DNA of 64,000 nucleotides from Pseudomonadota bacterium (GTDB lineage: Bacteria; Pseudomonadota; Gammaproteobacteria; Burkholderiales; Thiobacillaceae). Both the position numbers and the translations under genes were made by a program. The notes beneath the pieces were generated by a model, which was not told the DNA's origin, searched no databases, and worked only from the letters and a program-made list of their open reading frames with translations. The stretch lies in the NCBI GenBank assembly GCA_021836225.1, contig JAKBJA010000133.1, positions 195,593 through 259,592 of the forward strand. The letters are read 5' to 3'. Position 1 is the stretch's first letter. Every line of letters starts with the position of its first letter. This document shows positions 9,132-17,770 of this stretch, piece by piece.

Positions 9132-9374
9132 ATGTCCGATCTGAGTCCGCTTGAAGAACATTTTCCTCGCCTGGTACCGGAGATCGTGGCGTTCTGGGGG
9201 TCGCCCACCTGTTTCGATCAACTGCAAGGTTTGCTGGTGGACAGCCGGGGCGGCCGCCAGGGATTTCCAGCCGACGTCTATTCCGACCTGTCTTTTCTGC
9301 TGACGCTCGTCCCACGGCCCAAAGGCCCTTACGACATCTGGAATGACGCACTGGATGCGGATAAGATCGCGTGA
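9132..9374 (+). CDS. Small conserved hypothetical protein
   Basis: An 80-residue acidic soluble protein with no cysteine motif beyond one Cys and no membrane segment. The middle reads GGRQGFPADVYSDLSFLL. The ATG at 9132 has a GGGAGA ribosome site nine bases upstream; an earlier in-frame ATG at 9114 lacks one. I do not recognise a family. It follows folA by 79 bases and may share its transcript. Confidence 0.6.
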   Translation: MSDLSPLEEHFPRLVPEIVAFWGSPTCFDQLQGLLVDSRGGRQGFPADVYSDLSFLLTLVPRPKGPYDIWNDALDADKIA

Positions 9375-9460
9375 ATTCTGGACAAGGAGGATGGCCGTTG
9401 CGAAGTGTTCTGAATGCGGCCCAGATGAATGCCGGGCGATCTTCCTGATCAGGTGTCGAA

Positions 9461-9766
9461 TTGACGCGCTCATCTGAAACCTTATTGGAAACGGGCCAGG
9501 TACGCGTGCGCAGAATGACCCTTGCGCCTCTGGAGGTCGCACCTTTGCATTTTCACACCCAGGTGGATGAGCATGTTGTGTGTTTGGATGGCCAGATGTC
9601 TGTTGCCATAAATGGCACTGAAACCGAGACGGTTCTATCCGAAGGACAAAGTCTTGTCATCCGGGCAGGTACGCCGCACCAGATTTGGAATGGGCGTAAT
9701 GCGCCAACTCAATACCTACTTACCCAGAGCGGGGGCAAGTACGATTTTTGCCTGACGGAAACCTGA
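9461..9766 (+). CDS. Small cupin-domain protein
   Basis: A 101-residue protein spanning one cupin barrel. The motif PLHFHTQVDEHVVCLDGQMSV matches cupin motif 1 (two His and a Glu-like position for metal binding), and GTPHQIWN matches motif 2. Such small cupins bind metal ions or small ligands; substrate unknown. The start is a TTG at 9461, with an internal ATG at 9515 as alternative that would still keep the cupin motifs. Neighbours give no functional hint. Confidence 0.72.
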   Translation: MTRSSETLLETGQVRVRRMTLAPLEVAPLHFHTQVDEHVVCLDGQMSVAINGTETETVLSEGQSLVIRAGTPHQIWNGRNAPTQYLLTQSGGKYDFCLTET

Positions 9767-9860
9767 GCAGCGCAGATCCTGGTTTACGTGAGTCTATTTG
9801 AACAGTTAAAGGAAAAATGAAGGTGAAAGACTGCAACAAAACGATGTCCGGAGGCGTGGC

Positions 9861-10199
9861 ATGAGCGGCTTGCCCAAGTGCCCCCAGTGCGGCTCGGAAT
9901 ACGCCTACGAAGACGGCGCCATGTATGTCTGCCCGGAATGCGCGCACGAGTGGCCCAAGGATGCACCGGCGGCCTCGGATGAAGCGCGCGTCGTGCGCGA
10001 TTCCAACGGCAATGTGCTGGCCGACGGCGACACGGTGACGGTGATCAAGGACCTGAAGGTCAAGGGCTCGTCGCTGGTCGTCAAGGTGGGCACCAAGGTC
10101 AAGAACATCCGCCTCGTCGAAGGCGATCACGATATCGACTGCAAGATCGATGGCATCGGCGCGATGCAGCTGAAATCGGAGTTCGTGAAGAAGGTGTAG
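9861..10199 (+). CDS. yjdM: Zinc-ribbon PhnA/YjdM-family protein
   Basis: The 112-residue protein opens with a zinc ribbon (CPQC at about 8-11 and CPEC at about 29-32), followed by a small beta-rich C-terminal domain with [23 protein letters not shown]. This is the PhnA/YjdM family. Despite the old name it is not the phosphonoacetate hydrolase, and its role is not settled. It ends 31 bases before a perfect terminator hairpin and is convergent with the next gene. Confidence 0.88.
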   Translation: MSGLPKCPQCGSEYAYEDGAMYVCPECAHEWPKDAPAASDEARVVRDSNGNVLADGDTVTVIKDLKVKGSSLVVKVGTKVKNIRLVEGDHDIDCKIDGIGAMQLKSEFVKKV

Positions 10200-10230
10200 G
10201 ACGGCCTGGATTGCGCTCGGCGTGATCGGG

Positions 10231-10256
10231 AAAAACGGGGCCGTGGCCCCGTTTTT
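10231..10256. terminator. Bidirectional rho-independent terminator
   Basis: A perfect 12-bp stem (AAAAACGGGGCC / GGCCCCGTTTTT) with a GT loop. A T-run follows on both strands, so it can serve yjdM on the plus strand and the convergent gene at 10322-10633 on the minus strand. Confidence 0.9.
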
Positions 10257-10321
10257 CCATGGGGTGCCACGCGGCACCTCGGCCCGAATGGCTTTCGACC
10301 CGCTTCAGCGTGGAGGAATGC

Positions 10322-10633
10322 CTAGTGCTCCATGCGCTCGACCAGTTTTTCCAGTTGCTTGGCCAGGTTGTCCCAGACGATCATGGGGCCCTTGCTTTCA
10401 AATTCCGCTTCGGACCACGTCTCGGGCGGATGCTGCCTGTATTCCTCGACCTGGCTGGAGAGTCTGTCGCGCGCCGCCTTCGCCTGCGCCAGCTGTTCCG
10501 CCGTGTCGCCGCCGCCCGTTTTGGCAATGCCATGCTGGGCGCGTCCGAGCAGGGTGTCCACATGCTTCAGACGCATTTCATGTTCGAGGATATGTTGCTG
10601 GATCAGATGATTCATTTTGGGCGTTTCAGTCAT
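10322..10633 (-). CDS. Small coiled-coil protein, function unknown
   Basis: A 103-residue highly charged protein rich in Glu, Lys and Arg. Stretches such as HILEHEMRLKHVDTLL and QLAQAKAARDRLSSQVEEY suggest amphipathic or coiled-coil helices. There is no signal peptide or membrane segment. The ATG at 10633 has a GGAG ribosome site just upstream (CTCC at 10640-10643 on the plus strand). It lies between two near-identical terminator hairpins and so appears to be its own transcription unit. I do not recognise the family. Confidence 0.7.
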   Translation of the reverse strand: MTETPKMNHLIQQHILEHEMRLKHVDTLLGRAQHGIAKTGGGDTAEQLAQAKAARDRLSSQVEEYRQHPPETWSEAEFESKGPMIVWDNLAKQLEKLVERMEH

Positions 10634-10770
10634 TTCCGCTTCTCCTGCAATGAAAAAATGCTGTGGCCTGGATGACTTAAAGGTAGTCATCAATCCGTTC
10701 GACGACAACCGTCGTCTTTGATTCCGTAGCGCGGACACATCCGGCCAGGCGCTGATGGAGGCAGGTCGCA

Positions 10771-10796
10771 ATAAAAAACGGGGCCACGGCCCCGTT
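10771..10796 (-). terminator. Rho-independent terminator of hrcA-hemH
   Basis: A 9-10-bp stem (AACGGGGCC / GGCCCCGTT) followed on the minus strand by six T, 30 bases after the hemH stop codon. The stem is nearly the same sequence as that at 10231-10256. Confidence 0.88.
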
Positions 10797-10825
10797 CGTG
10801 TTCATGCGCGTCGAACCGTTCGAGT

Positions 10826-11929
10826 CTAGCTGCGTGCGCCCGTCGCCAGCGCGCGGTTCTTGCTAGCCTGCCGGGCCTGTTCGTCGGCGTCGCGGTCGAA
10901 GCTGTCGCTCACCCAGCCGCCGAGGTTTTCCAGCGCGATGCGGCCGAGGGCAGCGATCCATTGCGGATGTTCGTTGAGCGCGGGGATGTAGTGAAATGCC
11001 TTGCCGCCTGCGGCGAGGAACGTGGCGCGGCCCTCCATCGCCAGTTCTTCCAGCGTTTCCAGGCAGTCGGCGGTGAAGCCCGGTGCGACGATGTCGACGC
11101 GGCCGGTGCCGGCGTGGCCGAGTTCGTCCAGCGTCTTGTCGGTATAGGGCTTGATCCATTCGGCGCGGCCGAAGCGCGACTGGAAGGTGAGGCGATACTG
11201 CTTCGGTTCGAGTCCGAGCGCCTCGGCGAGCAGGCGCCCGGTCTTCTGGCATTCGCAGTGGTAAGGGTCGCCCTTGCCCAGCGTGTAGCGCGGCACGCCG
11301 TGGAAGCTCATCAGCAGCACGTCGGGGCGGCCGTGCACCTGCCAGTAGTCGCGGATGTTGGCGGCCAGCGCGTGGATGTAGGCGGGGTGGTCGTGGTAGT
11401 GCTTGAGCGTGCGCAGCGCTGGCTGGGTGCGGGTCTGCTGCAGCCAGTCGAACGCGGCGTCGAAGGCGGTGGCGGTGCTGGACGCGGCGTACTGCGGGTA
11501 GGCGGGCAGGATGAGGATGCGGTCGCAGCCGGCGGCCTTCATCTTGGCCAGCGTGTCGGGAATCGAGGGATTGCCGTAGCGCATCGCGTAGTCGACCATG
11601 AAGGGGCTGGCGATCCGTTCGCCCAGCCAGCCCTTCAGCAGCTTGGCCTGCTTCTCGGTGTGCACCTTCAGCGGCGAGCCGTCGGGGGTCCAGATCGCGG
11701 CATATTTGGCGGCCGATTTTTTCGGCCGGGTGTTGAGGATGAGGCCGTTGAGGATCAGCCACCACACGGCGCGCGGGATTTCCACCACGCGCGGGTCGGA
11801 CAGGAATTCCTTGAGATAGGTGCGCAGCGCCTGCGACGTCGGTGCTTCGGGGGTGCCGAGGTTGACCAGCAGGATGCCGGTGCGGGCTTGCTGGCCGTGG
11901 GTATAGTCCGGCTCTTTCAGATAGCTCAT
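10826..11929 (-). CDS. hemH: Ferrochelatase
   Basis: A 367-residue protein with ferrochelatase features: [13 protein letters not shown] near the N-terminus, a [12 protein letters not shown] region, [14 protein letters not shown], the [22 protein letters not shown] segment with the metal-site histidine, and a late [13 protein letters not shown] with the conserved glutamate. It inserts ferrous iron into protoporphyrin IX, the last step of haem synthesis. The ATG overlaps the hrcA stop by one base pair step (ATGA), so it is the second gene of a hrcA-hemH operon. Confidence 0.97.
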   Translation of the reverse strand: MSYLKEPDYTHGQQARTGILLVNLGTPEAPTSQALRTYLKEFLSDPRVVEIPRAVWWLILNGLILNTRPKKSAAKYAAIWTPDGSPLKVHTEKQAKLLKGWLGERIASPFMVDYAMRYGNPSIPDTLAKMKAAGCDRILILPAYPQYAASSTATAFDAAFDWLQQTRTQPALRTLKHYHDHPAYIHALAANIRDYWQVHGRPDVLLMSFHGVPRYTLGKGDPYHCECQKTGRLLAEALGLEPKQYRLTFQSRFGRAEWIKPYTDKTLDELGHAGTGRVDIVAPGFTADCLETLEELAMEGRATFLAAGGKAFHYIPALNEHPQWIAALGRIALENLGGWVSDSFDRDADEQARQASKNRALATGARS

Positions 11930-12939
11930 CAGTGGTGCGACAGGGCGCTCGATAGCAGCTTGGCGGTGACGTCGACGATGGGCACCACGCGCTCGTAGGC
12001 CATGCGGGTGGGGCCGACGACGCCGAGGGTGCCCACCACCTGGCCGTCGACCGAGTAGGGTGCGGTGACCAGGCTGCATTCGTCGAGCGGCAGCAGTTCG
12101 GATTCGCCGCCGATGAAGATCTGCACGCCGGCGGCGTTGCGCGACTGGTCGAGCAGTTGCAGCAGGCCGGTTTTCTGCTCGAAGGCATCGAACAGGCGGC
12201 GCAGGTTGCCCATGTTGCTGGAGAGGTCCTGCACGTCGAGCAGCTTGCGGCTGCCGGACACCACCACGTTTTCCTGGCTGGCGGCCTGGCTGCCGGCATC
12301 CACCGCGGCGGACATCAGGCGGGTGATGTCGTCGCGCATGCGGCCCAGTTCATCGCGCAGCTTGCTGCGCACCTGGTCGAAGCTGTGGCCGGCGAAGTTC
12401 TGGTTGAAGTAATTGGCGGCTTCGGTCAGCGCGGAGGCGCTGTACGGCTTGTCGGTGAGGATGACGCGGTTCTCGACCTCGCCTTCCATGGTGACGATGA
12501 TGAGCAGAATGCGCTTGTCCGACAGGCTGATGAATTCGACCTGGCGGAACGCCGGGCTGCGGCGCGGCGTCATCACCAGGCCGGCGAACTGGCTGAGGTC
12601 GGACAACAACGTGGACGCTGCCGTCATCAGCCGCTGCGGGTCGGACGGCGTGAGACTGTGTTCGAGCTGGCTGACCTCGACCTGCGCCAGCGGCCGCACG
12701 GTCAGCAGGGTGTCGACGAAGAAGCGGTAGCCGCGCGGCGTCGGCACCCGACCGGCCGAGGTGTGCGGGCTGGCGACGAAGCCCATCTCCTCGAGATCGG
12801 CCATGATGTTGCGGATGCTGGCGGGCGACAGGTCCAGCCCGGCATGCTTCGACAGGGTGCGCGAGCCGACGGGTTCCCCCTCGCTGATGTAGCGTTCCAC
12901 CAGGGTTTTCAGCAGGATGCGGGCGCGGTCGTTGAGCAT
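11929..12939 (-). CDS. hrcA: Heat-inducible transcription repressor HrcA
   Basis: A 336-residue protein with an N-terminal winged helix ([27 protein letters not shown]), the conserved [18 protein letters not shown] recognition region and the [14 protein letters not shown] motif, then a GAF-like domain. HrcA represses groE and dnaK operons through CIRCE operators. No CIRCE copy (TTAGCACTC-N9-GAGTGCTAA) was seen in this window. The ATG at 12939 sits seven bases from a TATAAT box on the same strand, which suggests a leaderless message. An upstream in-frame extension runs through heptamer repeats and is rejected. Confidence 0.96.
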   Translation of the reverse strand: MLNDRARILLKTLVERYISEGEPVGSRTLSKHAGLDLSPASIRNIMADLEEMGFVASPHTSAGRVPTPRGYRFFVDTLLTVRPLAQVEVSQLEHSLTPSDPQRLMTAASTLLSDLSQFAGLVMTPRRSPAFRQVEFISLSDKRILLIIVTMEGEVENRVILTDKPYSASALTEAANYFNQNFAGHSFDQVRSKLRDELGRMRDDITRLMSAAVDAGSQAASQENVVVSGSRKLLDVQDLSSNMGNLRRLFDAFEQKTGLLQLLDQSRNAAGVQIFIGGESELLPLDECSLVTAPYSVDGQVVGTLGVVGPTRMAYERVVPIVDVTAKLLSSALSHH

Positions 12940-12945
12940 GATCTG

Positions 12946-12951
12946 ATTATA
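12946..12951 (-). promoter_or_regulatory. -10 box of hrcA (TATAAT)
   Basis: Perfect TATAAT on the minus strand, ending seven bases before the hrcA ATG, so transcription should begin at or next to the start codon. No convincing -35 was seen; heptamer repeats occupy that position. Confidence 0.6.
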
Positions 12952-13069
12952 TAGGGTGAGCGGTGAGCGGTAAGCAGTGAGCAGTGAGCAGTGAGCAGTG
13001 AGCGGGAAGCGGGAACACGTCTTTGCCCCTCCGCTCACTGCTCACTGCTTACCGTTCACCATCCCCCTA

Positions 13070-13075
13070 TATAAT
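13070..13075 (+). promoter_or_regulatory. -10 box of nadK (TATAAT)
   Basis: Perfect TATAAT eight bases before the nadK ATG at 13084; the predicted start of transcription is at about 13082, giving a leaderless or near-leaderless message. The -35 position holds repeat sequence with only a weak match. Confidence 0.6.
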
Positions 13076-13083
13076 CGCCCCTC

Positions 13084-13956
13084 ATGCAAACCCCTTTCCA
13101 CACTGTCGGCCTGGTCGGCAAATACGACAACCAGGGCATGGAAGCCTCGGTGCGCGCCTTGGGCGAGTTCCTGCGCGGGCGCGGACATGACGTCCTGCTG
13201 GCCTGCCAGAGCGCGGATCACCTGGGGATCAAGGATTTTCCGACGCGCAACCTGCACGATCTGGCGACCGAAAGCGATGTCGTGGTGGTGCTGGGCGGCG
13301 ACGGCACCATGCTGTCGATCGCGCGCGAACTGGCGCCGAACGGCGCGCCGCTCATCGGCGTCAACCAGGGACGGCTGGGCTTCCTCACCGACATCACGGT
13401 CGACGACATGTTCGATGCCATCGCCGAGATTCTCAGCGGCCAGTACGTGGCCGAAGAGCGCATCCTGCTGAACGGGCAGATCCGCCGCGACGGCGAGCCC
13501 GTGTTCGAGTCCACCGCATTCAACGACGTGGTGGTGGGCAAGGGAGGCTCGGGCCGCCTGATCGACCTGGAAATCGCCATCAACAGCGAGTTCGTCTACA
13601 GCCAGCGCGCCGACGGCCTGGTCGTCACCAGCCCGACCGGTACCACCGCCTACGCGCTGTCGGCGGGCGGCCCCATCGTGCATCCGACGCTGGAAGCGGT
13701 GGCGCTGGTGCCGATCTGCCCGCACACGCTGTCGGCGCGGCCCATCGTGGTCAGCAGCCATTCGCGCATCGAACTGACGTTGACCTATGCCGACGACGCG
13801 CGCGTCCACTTCGACGGCCAGCATCATTTCGACCTCAGGAGCGGCGACCACGTGTGGATCACCCGCGCCAGCCGCCCGGTCACCCTGCTGCACCCGCATT
13901 CCTACAGTTACTACGATACCCTGCGGCAAAAGCTGCACTGGGGAAAAAAACTGTAA
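13084..13956 (+). CDS. nadK: NAD kinase
   Basis: A 290-residue protein with the NAD kinase GGDG motif at 71-74 (VLGGDGTML), the NQGRLGFLTDI segment, SPTGTTAYALSAGGPIV and the NDVVV stretch. It phosphorylates NAD to NADP with ATP. The gene is divergent from hrcA and directly followed by recN, a gene order common in proteobacteria. No ribosome site precedes the ATG, which agrees with the -10 box lying only eight bases upstream. Confidence 0.97.
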   Translation: MQTPFHTVGLVGKYDNQGMEASVRALGEFLRGRGHDVLLACQSADHLGIKDFPTRNLHDLATESDVVVVLGGDGTMLSIARELAPNGAPLIGVNQGRLGFLTDITVDDMFDAIAEILSGQYVAEERILLNGQIRRDGEPVFESTAFNDVVVGKGGSGRLIDLEIAINSEFVYSQRADGLVVTSPTGTTAYALSAGGPIVHPTLEAVALVPICPHTLSARPIVVSSHSRIELTLTYADDARVHFDGQHHFDLRSGDHVWITRASRPVTLLHPHSYSYYDTLRQKLHWGKKL

Positions 13957-13972
13957 CGCACAGCACGCCCTC

Positions 13973-15628
13973 ATGCTGTCGCATCTGTCCATCCGCAACT
14001 ACCTGCTGGTCGAATCGGTCGATCTCGACTTCGCGCCGGGACTGACCGTGCTCACCGGCGAGACCGGCGCCGGCAAATCCATCCTGGTCGATGCGCTGGC
14101 GCTGGCGCTGGGCGACCGCGCCGAAGGCGGCGTGGTGCGCAGCGGCGCGCCGCGTGCGGAAATCACCGCCGAATTCGTGATCGGCGGGCTGCCTGCGCTG
14201 ACGGCTTGGCTCGACGAGGCCGGCTTCGCCTCGGACGACGGCACGTTGATCCTGCGCCGCGTGATCGACGCCGGCGGCCGCTCGCGCGCCTTCATCAACG
14301 GCAGCGCGGCGCCGCTGACGCAACTGAAGGACGCGGCCGACTTCCTGCTCGACATCCACGGCCAGCATGCCCATCACGCCCTGCTGCGCCCGCAGACCCA
14401 GCGCGAGGTGCTCGACGCCTATGCCGGCGCGCAGGCTTTGGCGGCCGCCGTGAGCGCGGCCTGGCACGCCTGGCAGGCCGCGCGGCAACGGCGCCTGGAC
14501 GCCGAAACCCACAGCCAGGCACGGCAGATCGAGCGCGAGGGCCTGGGCCTCGCGGTGGAGGAATTGCGTGCGCTCGGCGACGACCTCGCACGCTGGGACG
14601 AGATCCAGACCGAGCATGCGCGGCTGGCGCACGTCACCACGCTGATCGAGGGCGGGCAGGCGCTGATCCAGGGGCTGGACGAGGGCGAGGACGCGCTGTC
14701 GGGCCGCCTGGGCGAAATGTGTGCGCGGCTGGATGCCATGCAGGCCGTGGACGGCAGTCTGGGCGAAGTCGCCGCGCTGCTGAATTCAGCCAGCGCCAAT
14801 CTGGCCGAGGCTGTGCATGCGCTGCGCCGTTATGCCGACCACCTGAATCTCGATCCCGAGCGCCTCGCCGACCTCGATCGCGTGCTCGGCGACATGCACC
14901 GGCTGGCGCGCAAGCATCGCGTGCAGCCGGACGCACTGGCCGGTCTGCTCGACGGCTATCAGGCACGGCTGGCTGAACTGGCCGCCAGCGACGACCTCGA
15001 CGCGCTGCAGGCCGCCGAGGACGCTGCTTTCGCGCAGTACCAGACCGACGCGAAACAGCTCGGCACGCAGCGCCGCAAGGCGGCCGCCGCGCTGGCGAAG
15101 CAGGTGACGGCGGCGATGCACGAACTCGCGCTCGCCGGCGGGCATCTCGACATCGTCCTGCAGCCCGTCGGCGAGCCGCGCGCGCACGGGCTGGAAGACG
15201 TGGGCTTTCTCGCCGCCAGCCATCCCGGCCTGCCGCCGGGGCCGCTGGGCAAGGTGGCGTCGGGCGGCGAGCTTTCGCGCATCAGCCTGGCGATCCAGAC
15301 CGCGCTGTCGGGCGTGGCCGGCGTGCCGACGCTGATCTTCGACGAGGTCGACGTCGGCATCGGCGGCAGCGTGGCCGAAGCCGTGGGCCGCCGACTGGCG
15401 AAGCTGGGCGAGACGCGGCAGGTGCTGGTCATTACCCACCTGCCGCAGGTGGCGGCGCGCGGCGTGCAGCACCTGCGCGTGACCAGGCAGGCGAACGGCA
15501 GCTTCGTCTCGTCCAACATCGAAACGCTCGATGCGGCCGCGCGGGTGGAGGAAATCGCGCGCATGCTCGGCGGCCTCAAGATCACCGCCACCACGCGGCA
15601 GCACGCCGCGGAGATGCTCGCCGGGTGA
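13973..15628 (+). CDS. recN: DNA repair protein RecN
   Basis: A 551-residue SMC-like ATPase. The N-terminus has the Walker A motif GETGAGKS at 29-36. A long central region rich in Ala, Leu, Arg and Glu forms the coiled coil. The C-terminal half has the ABC signature-like KVASGGELSRISLA, Walker B LIFDEVDVGIGG and the QVLVITHLPQVA motif. RecN acts in double-strand break repair. It begins 16 bases after nadK; the upstream in-frame extension overlaps nadK and is rejected. Confidence 0.96.
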   Translation: MLSHLSIRNYLLVESVDLDFAPGLTVLTGETGAGKSILVDALALALGDRAEGGVVRSGAPRAEITAEFVIGGLPALTAWLDEAGFASDDGTLILRRVIDAGGRSRAFINGSAAPLTQLKDAADFLLDIHGQHAHHALLRPQTQREVLDAYAGAQALAAAVSAAWHAWQAARQRRLDAETHSQARQIEREGLGLAVEELRALGDDLARWDEIQTEHARLAHVTTLIEGGQALIQGLDEGEDALSGRLGEMCARLDAMQAVDGSLGEVAALLNSASANLAEAVHALRRYADHLNLDPERLADLDRVLGDMHRLARKHRVQPDALAGLLDGYQARLAELAASDDLDALQAAEDAAFAQYQTDAKQLGTQRRKAAAALAKQVTAAMHELALAGGHLDIVLQPVGEPRAHGLEDVGFLAASHPGLPPGPLGKVASGGELSRISLAIQTALSGVAGVPTLIFDEVDVGIGGSVAEAVGRRLAKLGETRQVLVITHLPQVAARGVQHLRVTRQANGSFVSSNIETLDAAARVEEIARMLGGLKITATTRQHAAEMLAG

Positions 15629-16131
15629 GGCGCGGGTTCGCGCAGCTGGGCCTGCTGTTTCTTGCCTGGGCGGTCGCCGGGCCCGTGGCCGCGGAGACCC
15701 TGCACGGCGTCGTCATCGTGGTCATCGACGGCGATACCGTCCTCTTCAAGCCTGACCACACTCACCCTTCCGGGCGTGCCTTCCTGAAAATCCGTCTGGC
15801 CGATATCGACGCGCCGGAACACGACCAGCCCTATGGCGAGGCGGCCACCCGCGCGCTGGCGGCGCAGGTGCTGAAGCAGCGGGTGGAAGTCGACACGGTC
15901 GCGACCGACGTCTATGACCGCACCATCGCACGCATCCGCATGGACGGGGACGAGGTCGTCGCGGACCTGGTGCGGCGCGGCCTGGCATGGAGCGTCACAC
16001 GTTCGCGTAACGCGTCCGCCTTGAAGGCGGCGCAGCGCCAGGCGCGCCTGGCCCGGCGCGGGCTGTGGCAGGACGCCGCGCCGGTGCCGCCGTGGGTATG
16101 GCGACGTACGCATCCAGTGGCGGGGCATTAG
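15625..16131 (+). CDS. Secreted thermonuclease-like (SNase) protein
   Basis: A 168-residue protein with an N-terminal signal peptide (about residues 1-23, ending VAA). An SNase fold follows, with VIDGDTVLF, IRLADIDAPEHDQPYGEAAT and YDRTIARIRMDG, which match the calcium-binding and catalytic regions of staphylococcal-nuclease-type enzymes. It probably cleaves nucleic acids in the periplasm or outside the cell. The GTG start overlaps the recN stop codon (GTGA), so it is coupled to recN. Confidence 0.88.
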   Translation: MRRGFAQLGLLFLAWAVAGPVAAETLHGVVIVVIDGDTVLFKPDHTHPSGRAFLKIRLADIDAPEHDQPYGEAATRALAAQVLKQRVEVDTVATDVYDRTIARIRMDGDEVVADLVRRGLAWSVTRSRNASALKAAQRQARLARRGLWQDAAPVPPWVWRRTHPVAGH

Positions 16132-16343
16132 CCGGCGGATTCGCGCGGCAAGGCGTTAATGGCGGCCGATCCCATCGATCGTGCAGTCTAGAAGCATATT
16201 AGCGAATAATATTATAAGTCTTTGTCATAAAAGGATTTTTTAGGGGCCGGACCGTCATCGCTCCGCCTCTCAGGTTTTATAATCGAGCGCAAGCCCTGCG
16301 TCAGACGGGGACCACAACGACAACTCAACCAGAGAGAGCGAGG
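16132..16343. promoter_or_regulatory. Upstream region of the cytochrome c pair
   Basis: A 212-base AT-richer stretch before the cytochrome genes. A TATAAT box lies at about 16276-16281. No good -35 or known operator was recognised. A GAGAGAG-type ribosome site precedes the ATG at 16344. Confidence 0.4.
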
Positions 16344-16682
16344 ATGATGAAACTCACCACGATGACGCTGTGCGCGTCCGTGCTGCTGGTGTTGGCCGTG
16401 CCGGTTCAGGCAGCGGGCGACCCCAAGGCCGGGCAACTCAAAAACTCGATGTGTGCCGGTTGTCACGGTATTGCCGGCTGGCGTACCGCTTATCCCTATG
16501 TATACAGCGTCCCCCTGCTCGGCGGGCAGCACGCGGAATACATCGTGGCGGCGCTCAAGGCCTACAAGGACGGTGAACGCAACCATCCCGGCATGAAGAG
16601 CATCGCGAGCAGCCTGTCCGAGCAGGACATGGAAGATCTCGCGGCCTATTACGAGTCGTCGTACAGCGGCCCGGCCAAGTGA
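16344..16682 (+). CDS. Small periplasmic cytochrome c (class I, c553/c4-like)
   Basis: The 112-residue precursor has a cleavable signal peptide (about 1-24, VQAA). One haem site CAGCH is at 37-41, and Met84 in HPGMKSI is the likely sixth ligand. The YYESSYSG C-terminal helix is usual for c553/c4 single domains. It should carry electrons in the periplasm. It forms a tandem with a second, similar cytochrome 11 bases downstream, so the two could be a split equivalent of a di-haem cytochrome c4. Confidence 0.92.
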   Translation: MMKLTTMTLCASVLLVLAVPVQAAGDPKAGQLKNSMCAGCHGIAGWRTAYPYVYSVPLLGGQHAEYIVAALKAYKDGERNHPGMKSIASSLSEQDMEDLAAYYESSYSGPAK

Positions 16683-16693
16683 GGAGAGACACT

Positions 16694-17017
16694 ATGAAAA
16701 CAACGCTGCTCATCCTCGCGACCGTTGCACTGGCTGTTTCGCTCCCGGTTCACGCCGCGGGCAACTACGAGGCCGGCAAGGCCAAGTCAACCACCTGCGC
16801 GGCCTGCCACGGCTTCGACGGCAACAGCACGGTGACGAGCTTCCCCAGGCTGGCCGGCCAGCATCGCGATTATCTGCTCCAGGCGCTGCACGAATACAAG
16901 ACCGGCAAGCGCACCAACCCGATCATGGGGGCGCAGGTGCAGGCCTTGTCCGAGACCGACATGGAGGATCTGACGACGTACTTTTCCGAGCAGAAGGGTC
17001 TGACCCTGAAGTATTGA
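16694..17017 (+). CDS. Small periplasmic cytochrome c (class I), second of tandem pair
   Basis: A 107-residue precursor with signal peptide (ending VHAA at about 22) and one CAACH haem site at 35-39. A later NPIMGAQV supplies the probable Met ligand. It is clearly related to the preceding cytochrome (shared AGQH, LxALxxYKxG and SExDMEDL motifs) and probably arose by duplication. The ATG at 16694 follows a GAGGAGAG ribosome site that overlaps the end of the first gene. A terminator hairpin follows at 17034. Confidence 0.92.
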   Translation: MKTTLLILATVALAVSLPVHAAGNYEAGKAKSTTCAACHGFDGNSTVTSFPRLAGQHRDYLLQALHEYKTGKRTNPIMGAQVQALSETDMEDLTTYFSEQKGLTLKY

Positions 17018-17033
17018 TTGGAGTACGAAAAGG

Positions 17034-17067
17034 AAACGGGCGCGCCACGAGGACGCGCCCGTTTTTT
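17034..17067 (+). terminator. Rho-independent terminator of the cytochrome pair
   Basis: An 11-bp stem (AAACGGGCGCG / CGCGCCCGTTT) with a 9-base loop and a six-T run, 17 bases after the second cytochrome. Confidence 0.92.
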
Positions 17068-17174
17068 ATGGGGTGTCAGGAGGGGGCGATTATCAGTGCG
17101 GTAGATCCTCTTCTATCTGAAGGCGATACCACTGCTCGGTGAGCGCTCCTGGTACCGATTGTTGGCCACCCGTT

Positions 17175-17687
17175 TCACTTCGCCCGGCTCGCCTTGAGCT
17201 CGGCAATCGCATCCTGCTGCAATTGCTGCAGCTTCGGCAACATCACGGCCATGCGTCCCTGCATGGCCTGCATGGTGTTCTGCATCACAAGGGGCATCTT
17301 TGCGATGACGGCCTGCCCCGGTTCGGACTTGTAGAAATCAAGCATGCCGTCGACTTCCTTCTGCGTGAAGGACTGCTTGTAGACGTCAATGAACATGGGC
17401 TCCAGCGTCTCCCATTTCATGTCCTCCCTGAACAGGGCGATCATCTTCGTGCGCATGTTGTCCATGATCCGCTGCTGATCGGCTGTCAGCGTCTGGCCTG
17501 CAAGCGCCTGCTTCATGGAACGCTGCATCATGGCATCGACTTGCCCCATGGTGCCGTCAAGCAACTTTTGGGACTGCGTGAGGGTGAGCAATTCCCGTAT
17601 GGAGGTTTCGCTGGCTGGAGCTTCCGCCGCGATTGCAGGGCACATGGCGAGATAAGCAAGCAGGATGACGTAGCGTAAATTGATCAT
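17175..17687 (-). CDS. Secreted DUF2059-family protein
   Basis: A 170-residue protein with a signal peptide ending at about IAAEA, then an all-helical region with repeated Met and Gln residues. DMKWETLEPMFIDVYKQSFTQKEVDGMLDFYKSEPGQAVIAKMP is the typical DUF2059 core (18 residues around FTQKEVDGMLDFYKSEPG are most diagnostic). The function of the family is unknown. The ATG at 17687 is preferred over 17699 because an AGGAG ribosome site lies between them. Confidence 0.85.
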   Translation of the reverse strand: MINLRYVILLAYLAMCPAIAAEAPASETSIRELLTLTQSQKLLDGTMGQVDAMMQRSMKQALAGQTLTADQQRIMDNMRTKMIALFREDMKWETLEPMFIDVYKQSFTQKEVDGMLDFYKSEPGQAVIAKMPLVMQNTMQAMQGRMAVMLPKLQQLQQDAIAELKASRAK

Positions 17688-17770
17688 GATTCTCCTCATG
17701 GGTGGGTTCGACTTACCGGGAACGCGTCCGGTTGGTGAGAGGTTAAAGCAATATGCCCAAGTGACGACAC

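Larger units (their letters stand above)
12945..13077. repeat. Long inverted repeat with heptamer array between hrcA and nadK
   Basis: The left arm at 12945-12988 and the right arm at 13034-13077 are inverted copies differing at only a few positions; about 45 bases lie between. Each outer end reads GATTATATAGGG and contains a TATAAT -10 box pointing outwards. The inner part is a tandem of GCAGTGA-type heptamers (about five units on the left). The structure could form a cruciform, and it gives both divergent genes the same -10 environment. Confidence 0.85.

Noticed and set aside
12945..13077. CRISPR array (tandem heptamers)
   Set aside because: Units are only seven bases, without spacers.
12939..13084. 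CIRCE operator for HrcA
   Set aside because: The inverted repeat does not contain TTAGCACTC/GAGTGCTAA; its arms are heptamer repeats.
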